From Pseudomonas sp. PA15(2017) (lineage in GTDB: Bacteria > Pseudomonadota > Gammaproteobacteria > Pseudomonadales > Pseudomonadaceae): a stretch of DNA of 64,000 nucleotides. Both the position numbers and the translations under genes were made by a program. Each line of letters begins with the position of its first letter. The stretch's first letter is position 1. This document shows, in pieces, positions 38,455 to 47,629 of this stretch. The notes under the pieces are model-generated. The model was not told the DNA's origin, searched no databases, and saw only the letters and a list, made by a program, of their open reading frames with translations. The DNA is taken from positions 124,001 through 188,000 of the forward strand of contig NZ_MSXV01000007.1 in NCBI RefSeq assembly GCF_001945395.1. Reading direction: 5' to 3'.

Positions 38455-40140
38455 ATGAGCGAAAGCTTTGCAGAACTTTTTGAAGAAAGCCTGAAGTCCC
38501 TCGACATGCAGCCGGGTGCCATCATCACCGGCATCGTGGTCGACATCGACGGCGACTGGGTTACCGTTCACGCTGGCCTGAAGTCCGAGGGCGTCATCCC
38601 TCTGGAGCAGTTCTTCAACGAACAAGGCGAGCTGACCATCAAGGTCGGTGACGAAGTACACGTAGCGCTGGACGCGGTCGAAGACGGCTTCGGTGAAACC
38701 AAGCTGTCCCGCGAAAAAGCCAAGCGCGCCGAGTGCTGGATCGTTCTGGAAGCAGCTTTCGCCGCTGAGGAAGTGGTCAAGGGCGTTATCAACGGTAAGG
38801 TTAAAGGCGGCTTCACTGTCGACGTTAACGGCATCCGTGCGTTCCTGCCAGGTTCCTTGGTCGATGTCCGTCCGGTGCGTGATACCACTCACCTGGAAGG
38901 CAAAGAGCTGGAATTCAAGGTCATCAAGCTCGATCAGAAGCGCAACAACGTTGTCGTTTCCCGTCGTAGCGTCCTGGAAGCCGAAAACAGTGCCGAGCGC
39001 GAAGCGCTGCTGGAATCGCTGCAGGAAGGCCAACAGGTCAAGGGTATCGTCAAGAACCTCACCGACTACGGCGCATTCGTGGATCTGGGTGGCGTCGACG
39101 GCCTGCTGCACATCACCGACATGGCCTGGAAGCGTATCAAGCACCCGTCCGAGATCGTCAACGTTGGTGACGAGATCGATGTCAAGGTTCTGAAGTACGA
39201 TCGTGAGCGTAACCGTGTTTCCCTGGGCCTGAAGCAACTGGGCGAAGACCCATGGGTTGCCATCAAGGCTCGTTACCCGGAAAGCACCCGCGTCATGGCG
39301 CGCGTGACCAACCTGACCGACTACGGCTGCTTCGCAGAGCTGGAAGAAGGCGTGGAAGGCCTGGTACACGTTTCCGAAATGGACTGGACCAACAAGAATA
39401 TCCACCCGTCGAAAGTCGTTCAGGTTGGCGACGAAGTGGAAGTCATGGTTCTGGACATCGACGAAGAGCGTCGTCGTATCTCCCTGGGTATCAAACAGTG
39501 CAAGACCAACCCGTGGGAAGACTTCTCCGGTCAGTTCAACAAGGGTGACAAGATCTCCGGCACCATCAAGTCGATCACCGATTTCGGTATCTTCATTGGT
39601 CTGGACGGCGGCATCGACGGCCTGGTTCACCTGTCCGACATCTCCTGGAACGAAGTTGGCGAAGAAGCCGTACGTCGCTTCAAGAAGGGCGACGAGCTGG
39701 AAACCGTCATCCTGTCGGTCGACCCGGAGCGTGAGCGCATCTCCCTGGGCATCAAGCAACTGGAAGAAGATCCGTTCTCCGACTACGTTGCTGTCAACGA
39801 CAAAGGCACCATTGTTCGCGGTACCGTGAAGGAAGTTGACGCCAAAGGCGCCATCATCACTCTGGCCGACGGCATCGAAGCCACTCTGAAAGCCTCCGAA
39901 ATCAGCCGTGACCGCGTTGAAGACGCGCGCAACGTTCTGAAAGAAGGCGAAGAAGTTGAGGCCAAGATCATCAGCGTCGATCGCAAGAGCCGCGTGATCA
40001 GCCTGTCCGTCAAGTCGAAAGACGTTGAAGAAGAGAAAGAAGCCATTCAGAGCCTGCGCAACAAGCCAGAAGCTGCTGAAAGCACCGGTCCGACCACCAT
40101 TGGTGATCTGATTCGTGCACAGATGGAAAACCAGAACTAA
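38455..40140 (+). CDS. rpsA: 30S ribosomal protein S1
   Basis: 561 residues made of six S1/OB-fold repeats; examples are [72 protein letters not shown], and [32 protein letters not shown]. It binds mRNA and ribosomes to aid initiation. Codon use shifts visibly toward favoured codons (more CGT, GTT) than neighbouring genes, as expected of a very highly expressed protein. In most pseudomonads ihfB follows, but here a terminator and the pca operon follow instead. Confidence 0.97.
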   Translation: MSESFAELFEESLKSLDMQPGAIITGIVVDIDGDWVTVHAGLKSEGVIPLEQFFNEQGELTIKVGDEVHVALDAVEDGFGETKLSREKAKRAECWIVLEAAFAAEEVVKGVINGKVKGGFTVDVNGIRAFLPGSLVDVRPVRDTTHLEGKELEFKVIKLDQKRNNVVVSRRSVLEAENSAEREALLESLQEGQQVKGIVKNLTDYGAFVDLGGVDGLLHITDMAWKRIKHPSEIVNVGDEIDVKVLKYDRERNRVSLGLKQLGEDPWVAIKARYPESTRVMARVTNLTDYGCFAELEEGVEGLVHVSEMDWTNKNIHPSKVVQVGDEVEVMVLDIDEERRRISLGIKQCKTNPWEDFSGQFNKGDKISGTIKSITDFGIFIGLDGGIDGLVHLSDISWNEVGEEAVRRFKKGDELETVILSVDPERERISLGIKQLEEDPFSDYVAVNDKGTIVRGTVKEVDAKGAIITLADGIEATLKASEISRDRVEDARNVLKEGEEVEAKIISVDRKSRVISLSVKSKDVEEEKEAIQSLRNKPEAAESTGPTTIGDLIRAQMENQN

Positions 40141-40154
40141 GTTCGTGTGATCCA

Positions 40155-40184
40155 CAAAAAAGGGCGACTTCGGTCGCCCTTTTT
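40155..40184. terminator. Rho-independent terminator of rpsA
   Basis: An A-run, AGGGCGAC, loop, GTCGCCCT and a T-run (UUCG-type loop), 15 bases after the rpsA stop codon. The A and T runs make it potentially bidirectional. Confidence 0.92.
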
Positions 40185-40252
40185 CATGCCTGTAGAAAAT
40201 GATTTTTGGTTCACCGGACGGGCAAACTGCCAGGTCTTATGATTGAAAAGTG

Positions 40253-40285
40253 ATGTTCGATTATCGAACATATAAGCGATTATCG
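40253..40285. promoter_or_regulatory. Palindromic PcaR-like operator upstream of pcaI
   Basis: ATGTTCGAT-T-ATCGAACAT (40253-40271) is a perfect 9+1+9 palindrome, and CGAT-T-ATCG recurs at 40277-40285 with centres 19 bases apart. IclR-type pca regulators (PcaR/PcaU) bind such GTTCGAT-like repeats near pca promoters, so this is the probable PcaR site. The pcaR gene itself is not in the window. Confidence 0.68.
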
Positions 40286-40373
40286 GATTGTTAGCTGACT
40301 ATTGGGTGAGTACCTTGTGACCATACGGCGCAGCTGCCGGCCCAGCATCCAGAGCAACAAGACGAGAACGACC

Positions 40374-41225
40374 ATGGCTGAGATTCTCTCCCTGCGCGAA
40401 GCGGTCGAACGCTTCGTTCACGACGGCGACACCGTTGCCCTCGAAGGCTTCACCCACCTGATCCCGACCGCTGCCTCCTTTGAGTTGATCCGTCAGAACA
40501 AGAAGGATCTGACCCTGGTGCGCATGACGCCCGACCTGGTCTATGACTTGCTGATCGGTGCCGGTTGCGCCAAGAAGCTGGTCTTCTCCTGGGGCGGTAA
40601 CCCCGGTGTCGGCTCGCTGCATCGCCTGCGCGACGCGGTCGAGAAACACTGGCCGCACAAGCTGCAAATCAGCGAGCACAGCCACGCCGCCATGGCCAAT
40701 GCCTACGTGTCCGGCGCCTCCAACCTGCCATTCGCGGTGCTGCGCGGCTATCAGGGTTCGGACCTGGTCAAGGTCAACCCGGACATCAAGTTCATCGAAT
40801 GCCCGTTCACCGGCGAGGAGCTGGCCGCGGTGCCCAGCGTGCGTCCGGACGTCACCGTGATCCACGCCCAGAAGGCCGACCGCAAGGGCAACGTGCTGAT
40901 CCAGGGCATCCTTGGCGTGCAGAAGGAAGCCGCACTGGCGGCCAAGCGTTGCATCGTCACCGTCGAGGAAATCGTCGACGACCTGCAGGCGCCGATGAAC
41001 GCCTGCGTGCTGCCGACCTGGGCCATCACCGCGGTCTGCGTGGTGCCCGGGGGCGCCTACCCGTCCTACGCCCACGGTTACTACGAGCGCGACAACCGCT
41101 TCTACCAAGCCTGGGACCCGATTGCCCGCGATCGTGAAACCTTCACCGCCTGGATCGACGAATATATCCGTGGCACCGAGGATTTTGCGCAATACCAGGC
41201 GAAGGTTAACGGGGAGGCCAAGTGA
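40374..41225 (+). CDS. pcaI: 3-oxoadipate CoA-transferase subunit A
   Basis: 283 residues of the class-I CoA-transferase alpha family, in the longer CatI-like form (about 283 rather than the 230 residues of the AtoD-like form). Motifs: HDGDTVALEGFTHLIPTAASFELIRQ, LVFSWGGNPGVGSLHR and PFTGEELAAVPSVRPDVTVIHAQKADRKGNVLIQG. With PcaJ it moves CoA from succinyl-CoA to 3-oxoadipate. ATG at 40374 is preceded by a purine-rich site (GACGAGAACG); the open frame reaches further upstream into the operator region without similarity. First gene of pcaIJFTBDC. Confidence 0.9.
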   Translation: MAEILSLREAVERFVHDGDTVALEGFTHLIPTAASFELIRQNKKDLTLVRMTPDLVYDLLIGAGCAKKLVFSWGGNPGVGSLHRLRDAVEKHWPHKLQISEHSHAAMANAYVSGASNLPFAVLRGYQGSDLVKVNPDIKFIECPFTGEELAAVPSVRPDVTVIHAQKADRKGNVLIQGILGVQKEAALAAKRCIVTVEEIVDDLQAPMNACVLPTWAITAVCVVPGGAYPSYAHGYYERDNRFYQAWDPIARDRETFTAWIDEYIRGTEDFAQYQAKVNGEAK

Positions 41226-42007
41226 TGAGCGACTTCAACACCAATGAAATGATGACCGTGGCCGCCGCACGCCGCCTCGGCAATGGCAGCGTGTGCTTCG
41301 TCGGCATCGGCCTGCCGTCCAAGGCCGCCAACCTGGCGCGCCTGACCCATGCCCCGGAAGTGGTGCTGATCTATGAATCCGGCCCGATCGGTGCCAAGCC
41401 GAGCGTGCTGCCGCTGTCCATCGGTGACGGCGAGCTGGCGGAAACCGCCGACACCGTGGTGCCGACCGGCGAGATATTCCGCTACTGGCTGCAGGGCGGG
41501 CGCATCGACGTCGGCTTCCTCGGCGCCGCCCAGGTCGACAAGTTCGGCAACATCAACACCACCGTGATCGGCGACTACCACGCGCCGAAAGTGCGTCTGC
41601 CAGGCGCCGGTGGCGCGCCGGAGATTGCCGGCAGCGCCAAGAAAGTGCTGATCATCCTCAAGCAGGGGCATCGCACCTTCGTCGACAAGCTGGCGTTCAT
41701 CACCTCGGTCGGCCACGGCGAGGGTGGCGACCATCGCAAGCGTCTCGGCCTGCCGGGCGACGGCCCGGTGGCGATTATCACCGACCTGTGCATCATGGAG
41801 CCGGAAGCCGACAGCAACGAATTCATCGTCACTTCGCTGCACCCAGGCGTGACCCGTGAGCAGGTGATCGAGAACACCGGCTGGCAGATCCGTTTCGCCG
41901 ACAACGTGACCACCACCGAGGCGCCGAAAGCTGAGGAACTGGCTGCGCTGCGTGACCTGGAAGCGCGCACTGCCGAGGCCCACGGCCAGAAGGGAGGTGA
42001 CGAATGA
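41225..42007 (+). CDS. pcaJ: 3-oxoadipate CoA-transferase subunit B
   Basis: 260-residue beta subunit. The catalytic Glu lies in LIYESGPIGAKPSVLPLSIGDGELAETADTVV; SVCFVGIGLPSKAANLARLTHAPE and GGRIDVGFLGAAQVDKFGNINTTVIG are typical of the CatJ-like branch. ATG at 41225 overlaps the pcaI stop (GTGATGA); an in-frame GTG at 41222 is a less likely start. It overlaps pcaF by four bases. Confidence 0.9.
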   Translation: MSDFNTNEMMTVAAARRLGNGSVCFVGIGLPSKAANLARLTHAPEVVLIYESGPIGAKPSVLPLSIGDGELAETADTVVPTGEIFRYWLQGGRIDVGFLGAAQVDKFGNINTTVIGDYHAPKVRLPGAGGAPEIAGSAKKVLIILKQGHRTFVDKLAFITSVGHGEGGDHRKRLGLPGDGPVAIITDLCIMEPEADSNEFIVTSLHPGVTREQVIENTGWQIRFADNVTTTEAPKAEELAALRDLEARTAEAHGQKGGDE

Positions 42008-43209
42008 GCCGCGAGGTATTCATCTGTGACGCCATCCGCACGCCGATTGGTCGCCTCAATGGCGCACTGTCCGCAGTACGTGCCGACGACCTGGCGGCGA
42101 TCCCGCTCAAGGCCTTGATCGAGCGTAACCCGCAAGTCGATTGGTCAGCGGTCGATGAGGTTTTCATGGGCTGCGCCAACCAGTCCGGCGAGGACAACCG
42201 CAACGTGGCGCGGATGGCGCTGCTGCTCGCCGGGTTGCCGGAAACCGTGCCGGGCGTGACCCTCAATCGCCTGTGCGCCTCGGGTATGGAAGCGGTTGGC
42301 GCTGCGTTCCGCGCCATCGCCTCGGGCGAAATGGAGCTGGCCATTGCTGCCGGCGTCGAGTCGATGACCCGCGCGCCCTACGTGATGGGCAAGGCCGACA
42401 GTGCCTACGGCCGCGCGCAGAAGCTGGAAGACACCACCCTGGGCTGGCGCTTCGTCAACCCGGCGATGAAGGAGCAGTACGGCGTCGACCCGATGCCGGT
42501 CACCGGTGACAACGTTGCCGAGGACTACGGCGTCAGCCGCGCCGACCAGGACGCCTTCGGGCTGCGCAGCCAGCAGCGTGCAGCGGCGGCCCAGGAAGCC
42601 GGTTACTACGCCGAGGAAATCGTCCCGGTGGTGATCAAGACCAGGAAGGGCGAGGTCGTCGTCGACCGTGACGAGCACCCGCGTGCCGACACCACCGCCG
42701 AAGGCCTGGCCAAGCTCAAGCCGGTCAACGGTGCGGACAAGACCGTCACCGCGGGCAACGCTTCGGGTCTCAACGATGGCGCCTCGGCGATGATCCTGGC
42801 CTCGGCCGAAGCGGTACAGAAGTACGGCCTCAAGCCGCGCGCCAAGGTACTGGGTATGGCCAGCGGTGGTGTTGCTCCGCGCATCATGGGCGTCGGCCCG
42901 GTGTCGGCGGTACGCAAGCTGCTGACCCGCCTGAACCTGGGCATCGATGCCTTCGACGTGATCGAGTTGAACGAGGCCTTCGCGGCCCAAGGCCTGGCGG
43001 TCACCCGTGACCTCGGATTGGCGGACGACAGCCCCAGGGTCAATCCGAACGGTGGTGCCATCGCCCTCGGCCATCCGTTGGGCATGAGCGGCAACCGCCT
43101 GGTGCTGACCGCCGTGCATCATCTGGAGAAAACCGGCGGCAAGCTCGGTCTGGCGACCATGTGCGTTGGTGTGGGGCAGGGGCTGGCGTTGGCTATCGAG
43201 CGGGTTTAG
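42004..43209 (+). CDS. pcaF: 3-oxoadipyl-CoA thiolase
   Basis: 401-residue thiolase with the nucleophilic Cys in LNRLCASGMEAVGAAFRAI, the active-site His in NPNGGAIALGHPLGMSGNRLV and the second Cys in TMCVGVGQGLALAIERV. The opening REVFICDAIRTPIGRLNGALSAVRADDLAAIPLKAL is characteristic of PcaF/PaaJ. It cleaves 3-oxoadipyl-CoA to succinyl-CoA and acetyl-CoA, ending the beta-ketoadipate pathway. Confidence 0.93.
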   Translation: MSREVFICDAIRTPIGRLNGALSAVRADDLAAIPLKALIERNPQVDWSAVDEVFMGCANQSGEDNRNVARMALLLAGLPETVPGVTLNRLCASGMEAVGAAFRAIASGEMELAIAAGVESMTRAPYVMGKADSAYGRAQKLEDTTLGWRFVNPAMKEQYGVDPMPVTGDNVAEDYGVSRADQDAFGLRSQQRAAAAQEAGYYAEEIVPVVIKTRKGEVVVDRDEHPRADTTAEGLAKLKPVNGADKTVTAGNASGLNDGASAMILASAEAVQKYGLKPRAKVLGMASGGVAPRIMGVGPVSAVRKLLTRLNLGIDAFDVIELNEAFAAQGLAVTRDLGLADDSPRVNPNGGAIALGHPLGMSGNRLVLTAVHHLEKTGGKLGLATMCVGVGQGLALAIERV

Positions 43210-43240
43210 GGGCTGCTTGCACGGTGACGAAGCTGCCTGT

Positions 43241-43332
43241 CGTAGAGTGGACAACGCTCTTATTGTCCATCGCTGCGATTGCGAGACGGTGGACGGATAA
43301 AGCGCCGGCTACGCGCCCCGGTCCATCCTACG
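43241..43332. repeat. 92-bp inverted-repeat element
   Basis: Bounded by CGTAGAGTGGAC and GTCCATCCTACG, 12-bp imperfect terminal inverted repeats, with internal repeats of the same theme (ATTGTCCATCG, CGGTGGACGG). Resembles the CGTAGGGTGGA-type intergenic repeats found in many pseudomonads. No coding capacity. Confidence 0.65.
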
Positions 43333-43371
43333 GCACTCGACCCATCTACGGTTTGATGGCCGGCCGCGTAC

Positions 43372-43437
43372 TTTGTTGGAGGGCGCCATGTGCCCGATTC
43401 ACGGGCATGGACTAGGCGTCCCCGACCGCTCCCATAG
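43372..43437. repeat. REP-like palindromic element, copy 2
   Basis: In reverse complement this reads ATGGGAGCGGTCGGGGACG followed by CCTAGTCCATGCCCGTGAA, closely matching copy 1 at 5784-5851, with the inner stem GCCCG/CGGGC conserved. Confidence 0.65.
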
Positions 43438-43602
43438 GGGCTTGTTTGAATCCAGCAACTCTCTTCAAGTTTCGTTTGTCCTCACCCGTTCACGGTCCAC
43501 GACACCCTGTTCTGGCGAGGATGGGCGACTGAAAATGACGAATCATTTGGTTACATGTAGGGTCGGAGTAGGGACGGTTCCGTTTTCTACCAGTGAGTAT
43601 CC

Positions 43603-44919
43603 ATGATGAGTACTGAAGCCAGCGCGGCGTACGAAGCCCCCAACTACAGCCCGCAAGAGCGTCGCAAGCGTATCTTCGCCATCGTCGGTGCCTCGTCGGG
43701 CAACCTGGTCGAATGGTTCGACTTCTACGTGTACGCCTTCTGTGCGATCTACTTCGCGCCGGCCTTCTTTCCTTCCGACGATCCCACCGTGCAATTGCTC
43801 AACACCGCAGGCGTCTTCGCGGCCGGCTTTCTGATGCGGCCAATTGGTGGCTGGGTGTTTGGCCGCGTCGCGGACAAGTATGGCCGCAAGGTCTCGATGA
43901 TGATCTCGGTGCTGATGATGTGCCTGGGCTCGCTGGCCATCGCCTGCATGCCCACCTACAGCAGCATCGGCACCCTGGCGCCCGTGCTGCTGCTACTGGC
44001 GCGCCTGTTCCAGGGCCTCTCGGTGGGCGGCGAGTACGGTACCACGGCCACCTATATGAGCGAAGTGGCGCTCAAGGGGCAGCGCGGCTTCTTCGCTTCC
44101 TTCCAGTACGTCACTCTGATCGGCGGCCAGTTGCTGGCGGTGCTGGTGGTGGTGATCCTGCAGCAGGCGCTCAGTGAAGACGAGCTGCGTGCGTGGGGCT
44201 GGCGCATTCCGTTCGTGATCGGCGCGATGGCAGCGGTGGTGGCGTTCTATCTGCGCCGTTCGCTGGATGAAACGGCCAAAGAGGACCAGATTGGCAACAA
44301 GGAATCGGGCAGCATCGCCTACCTGTTCAAGCACCACAAGGCCGCGTTCTTCACCGTGCTGGGTTACACCGCTGGTGGCTCGTTGATCTTCTATACCTTC
44401 ACCACCTACATGCAGAAGTACCTGGTCAACTCGGCCGGTATGAGCGCCAAGGCCGCGAGCGGCATCATGACCGCCGCGCTGTTCCTGTTCATGGTCATGC
44501 AGCCATTGTTCGGTGCGCTGTCCGACCGTATCGGCCGCCGCACCTCGATGCTCTGGTTCGGCGCGCTGGGGGCGATCTGCACCTGGCCGATCCTCGCCTT
44601 GCTGCATACCGTGCAAAGCCCGGTGATGGCGTTCCTGCTGATCATCGCGGCACTGGCCATCGTCAGCCTGTACACCTCGATCAGCGGCCTGGTGAAGGCC
44701 GAGATGTTCCCGCCGGAGGTGCGTGCCCTGGGCGTCGGCCTGGCTTATGCGGTGGCCAACGCACTGTTCGGCGGGTCGGCCGAATACGTCGCCCTGGGGC
44801 TGAAATCCATCGGCATGGAACAGACCTTCTATTGGTACGTATCAGGCATGATGGTGCTGGCCTTTCTGGTCAGCCTGCGCCTGCCACGCCAGGCCAGTTA
44901 CCTGCACCACGATCATTGA
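43603..44919 (+). CDS. pcaT: MFS metabolite:H+ symporter, PcaT-like dicarboxylate transporter
   Basis: 438 residues with about twelve membrane segments. MHS-family motifs: [69 protein letters not shown] and [17 protein letters not shown]. It resembles KgtP and PcaT, which take up alpha-ketoglutarate or beta-ketoadipate. Position between pcaF and pcaB matches the Pseudomonas pca clusters. Two adjacent ATGs (43603, 43606) are possible starts. Confidence 0.87.
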   Translation: MMSTEASAAYEAPNYSPQERRKRIFAIVGASSGNLVEWFDFYVYAFCAIYFAPAFFPSDDPTVQLLNTAGVFAAGFLMRPIGGWVFGRVADKYGRKVSMMISVLMMCLGSLAIACMPTYSSIGTLAPVLLLLARLFQGLSVGGEYGTTATYMSEVALKGQRGFFASFQYVTLIGGQLLAVLVVVILQQALSEDELRAWGWRIPFVIGAMAAVVAFYLRRSLDETAKEDQIGNKESGSIAYLFKHHKAAFFTVLGYTAGGSLIFYTFTTYMQKYLVNSAGMSAKAASGIMTAALFLFMVMQPLFGALSDRIGRRTSMLWFGALGAICTWPILALLHTVQSPVMAFLLIIAALAIVSLYTSISGLVKAEMFPPEVRALGVGLAYAVANALFGGSAEYVALGLKSIGMEQTFYWYVSGMMVLAFLVSLRLPRQASYLHHDH

Positions 44920-44937
44920 CCACGGAGTGTTCGCTGT

Positions 44938-46302
44938 ATGAGTTCAAGGCCTGCTAGCCAGCTGTTCGATGCCTACTTCACGGGCGCGCCGATGCGCCAG
45001 GTGTTCAGCGACCAGGGTCGTGTGCAGGGCATGCTCGACTTCGAGGCGGCGCTGGCTCGGGCCGAAGCGGCGGCTGGGGTGATCCCCCAGGCGGTGGTCG
45101 CCGATATCGAGGCGGCTTGCCTCGCCGAACTCTACGATTTCGACGCGCTGGCCATCGCCATCGGCAGCGCCGGCAACTCGGCGATTCCGCTGGTCAAGGC
45201 GTTGGGCAAACGCATCGCGGCGAGCAACCCTGAGGCCGAACGCCACGTGCATCTGGGCGCCACCAGTCAGGACGCCATGGACAGCGGCCTGGTGCTGCAG
45301 CTGCGTGCGGCCATCGCGCTGCTGGAGAAGGATCTGGACGCGCTGAGCCGGCAGCTGGCCACGCAGGCCCAGCGTCATGCGACAACGCCCATGGCCGGGC
45401 GCACCTGGCTGCAGCACGCCACGCCGGTGACCCTGGGTATGAAGATCGCCGGCTGGCTGGGCGCCATCGATCGCCATCGCCAGCGCCTCGACGAAATCAA
45501 ACCGCGCCTGCTGTGCCTGCAGTTCGGCGGCGCTTCGGGCAGTCTGGCCGCATTGGGCGACAAGGCCTGGGCGGTGACCGGTGCGCTGGCTGCGGAGCTG
45601 GACCTGCAACTGCCCGAGCAGCCCTGGCACACCCAGCGTGATCGCCTGGTCGAGTTCGCCAGCCTGCTCGGCCTGATCGCCGGCAGCCTGGGCAAGCTGG
45701 GCCGCGACCTCAGCCTGCTGATGCAGACCGAAGCCGGCGAGCTGTTCGAGCCCTCGGCGCCGGGCAAGGGCGGCTCCTCGACCATGCCGCACAAGCGCAA
45801 CCCGGTGGGCGCAGCGGTGTTGATCGGTGCTGCCACCCGTGCGCCTGGGCTGGTTGCCACCATGTTCGCGGCCATGCCCCAGGAGCACGAGCGCAGCCTG
45901 GGGCTGTGGCATGCCGAGTGGGAAACGCTGCCGGAGCTTTGCTGCCTGGTCTCTGGCGCCCTGCAACAGGCGCTGATCCTGGTGCCGGGCCTGGAAGTGG
46001 ACGCCGAGCGCATGGCTGCCAACCTGGAACTGACCCGCGGCCTGGTGCTGGCCGAAGCGGTAAGCATCGCCCTGGCGCAACGCATCGGTCGCGATGCTGC
46101 CCACCATCTGGTCGAGCAATGCTGCAGGCAGGCAGTGAAGGAGGGCGCGCACCTGCGCGACGTGCTCGGCGCCAATGCCGAGGTCAGCGCGCAACTGTCC
46201 GCCGAAGTACTGGACCGCCTGCTCGACCCCGCCCATTACCTCGGCCAGGCGCAGCGCTGGGTCGACCGCGCCGTGGCCCTGCATCGCAGCGCGAATCACT
46301 GA
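44938..46302 (+). CDS. pcaB: 3-carboxy-cis,cis-muconate cycloisomerase
   Basis: 454-residue fumarase/aspartase superfamily protein. Signature loop GKGGSSTMPHKRNPVGAAVL with the catalytic Ser, plus LGATSQDAMDSGLVLQLR and TWLQHATPVTLGMKIAGW, are PcaB-specific. It lactonises 3-carboxymuconate, the product of protocatechuate dioxygenase. No pcaGH dioxygenase genes are in the window. It starts 18 bases after pcaT and ends 25 before pcaD. Confidence 0.92.
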   Translation: MSSRPASQLFDAYFTGAPMRQVFSDQGRVQGMLDFEAALARAEAAAGVIPQAVVADIEAACLAELYDFDALAIAIGSAGNSAIPLVKALGKRIAASNPEAERHVHLGATSQDAMDSGLVLQLRAAIALLEKDLDALSRQLATQAQRHATTPMAGRTWLQHATPVTLGMKIAGWLGAIDRHRQRLDEIKPRLLCLQFGGASGSLAALGDKAWAVTGALAAELDLQLPEQPWHTQRDRLVEFASLLGLIAGSLGKLGRDLSLLMQTEAGELFEPSAPGKGGSSTMPHKRNPVGAAVLIGAATRAPGLVATMFAAMPQEHERSLGLWHAEWETLPELCCLVSGALQQALILVPGLEVDAERMAANLELTRGLVLAEAVSIALAQRIGRDAAHHLVEQCCRQAVKEGAHLRDVLGANAEVSAQLSAEVLDRLLDPAHYLGQAQRWVDRAVALHRSANH

Positions 46303-46327
46303 ACCGTTTTCCCGTTAGGAGATTGTC

Positions 46328-47119
46328 ATGCCTGTCGTTTCCCTCGCTGATGGCGACCTGAATTACCTGCTCGAAGGCCCGGCCGACGCGCCGGTGCTGG
46401 TGCTGTCCAATTCCCTGGGCACCAACCTGCACATGTGGGATGCGCAGATCCCTGCGTTCACCGAGCACTTGCGGGTGCTGCGTTATGACACCCGTGGCCA
46501 TGGCCAGTCGCTGGTCACGCCGGGTTTCTACAGCATCGAGCAGAACGGCCGCGACGTGCTGGCACTGCTCGATGCCCTGAACATCGACAAGGTGCACTTC
46601 TGCGGCCTGTCCATGGGCGGGCTGATCGGCCAGTGGCTGGCGATCAACGCCGCCTCGCGTCTGGATCGCCTGGTGCTGTGCAACACCGGCGCCAAGATCG
46701 GCACCGACGAGGTGTGGAACACCCGCATCGACACCGTGCTCAAGGGCGGCGAGAAGGCCATGCGCGACCTGCGTGATGCCTCCATCGAGCGCTGGTTCAC
46801 CGCGCCGTTCGCCAAGGCCCAGCCGGAGAAGGTCGAGCCGATCGTCACCATGCTGGCGCAGACCTCGCCCCAGGGCTACGCCGGCAACTGTGCAGCGGTG
46901 CGCGACGCCGACTACCGCGAGCAGATCGCCACGATCGACGTGCCGACCCTGATCGTGTGCGGCACCGGTGATGCGGTGACCACCCCCGAACACGGTCGCT
47001 TCATGCAAGCGCGTATTCCGGGCGCCGAGCTGGTCGAGTTCGATGCTGCGCATCTGTCCAACGTGCAGGCTGGTGAGCTATTCACCAGGCGCGTGCTGAG
47101 CTTTCTGCAAACCAATTGA
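46328..47119 (+). CDS. pcaD: 3-oxoadipate enol-lactonase
   Basis: 263-residue alpha/beta-hydrolase: oxyanion region LVLSNSLGTNLHMWDAQIPAF, DTRGHGQS, nucleophile elbow CGLSMGGLIGQWLA (Ser), catalytic Asp in VCGTGDAVTTPEH and His in FDAAHLSNVQ. It opens the enol-lactone to 3-oxoadipate. Ribosome site GGAG is 8 bases upstream. pcaC follows after 57 bases. Confidence 0.93.
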   Translation: MPVVSLADGDLNYLLEGPADAPVLVLSNSLGTNLHMWDAQIPAFTEHLRVLRYDTRGHGQSLVTPGFYSIEQNGRDVLALLDALNIDKVHFCGLSMGGLIGQWLAINAASRLDRLVLCNTGAKIGTDEVWNTRIDTVLKGGEKAMRDLRDASIERWFTAPFAKAQPEKVEPIVTMLAQTSPQGYAGNCAAVRDADYREQIATIDVPTLIVCGTGDAVTTPEHGRFMQARIPGAELVEFDAAHLSNVQAGELFTRRVLSFLQTN

Positions 47120-47176
47120 GCTGCAGTGCGTGGGCGTCGTCGCACGCCCACGCTATCAAGAGAAATGGAGCTAACC

Positions 47177-47575
47177 ATGGACGAGAAACAACGCTACGAG
47201 GCCGGCATGCAGGTGCGCCGGGCGGTGCTGGGCGATGCCCACGTCGACCGCAGCCTGGAAAAACTGACGCCGTTCAACCAAGAATTCCAGGAGATGATCA
47301 CCCGCCACGCCTGGGGCGACATCTGGACGCGCCCGGGGCTGCCGCGCCACACCCGCAGCCTGATCACCATCGCCATGCTGATCGGCATGAACCGTGAGGG
47401 TGAGTTGAGGCTGCACCTCAAGGCCGCCAAGAACAACGGCGTGACCCGCGAGGAGATCAAGGAAGTGATCATGCAGAGCGCGATCTACTGCGGCATTCCG
47501 GCTGCCAACGCCACCTTCCACCTGGCCGAGGAGCTGTGGGACGAAGTCGGCGTCGAGTCGCTGAACAAGGCCTGA
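47177..47575 (+). CDS. pcaC: 4-carboxymuconolactone decarboxylase
   Basis: 132 residues of the AhpD-like/CMD family: MDEKQRYEAGMQVRRAVLGDAHVDRSL, FNQEFQEMITRHAWGDIWTRPGLPRHTRSLITIAMLIGMNREGELRLHL, and GVTREEIKEVIMQSAIYCGIPAANATFH. The ATG at 47177, after GGAG, fits the family length; the open frame runs further upstream without similarity. It decarboxylates gamma-carboxymuconolactone to the enol-lactone used by PcaD. Last pca gene; a terminator follows. Confidence 0.94.
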   Translation: MDEKQRYEAGMQVRRAVLGDAHVDRSLEKLTPFNQEFQEMITRHAWGDIWTRPGLPRHTRSLITIAMLIGMNREGELRLHLKAAKNNGVTREEIKEVIMQSAIYCGIPAANATFHLAEELWDEVGVESLNKA

Positions 47576-47593
47576 CGTCGTAGCGATCTGCAG

Positions 47594-47617
47594 AGCCCCG
47601 CCCAAGCGGGGCTTTTT
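47594..47617 (+). terminator. Rho-independent terminator of the pca operon
   Basis: AGCCCCGC, loop CCAA, GCGGGGCT, then a T-run; 18 bases after the pcaC stop and just before the convergent flavoprotein gene. Confidence 0.9.
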
Positions 47618-47629
47618 GTTGTCCGGCGA

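Larger units (their letters stand above)
43210..43602. other. pcaF-pcaT gap with two repeat elements
   Basis: 393 bases without a credible gene. It contains a 92-bp inverted-repeat element (43241-43332) and REP-like copy 2 (about 43372-43437). The remaining 165 bases before pcaT likely hold a promoter, but no clear -10/-35 or operator could be assigned. The gap breaks the otherwise tight pca operon into pcaIJF and pcaTBDC parts. Confidence 0.6.

Noticed and set aside
38383..40155. 590-codon - strand open frame opposite rpsA
   Set aside because: Complement of the repeated S1 domains; repeats in it only mirror rpsA.
43373..43606. Possible small gene before pcaT
   Set aside because: Its 5' half is the REP-like palindrome and it overlaps the pcaT start; no similarity to a known protein.
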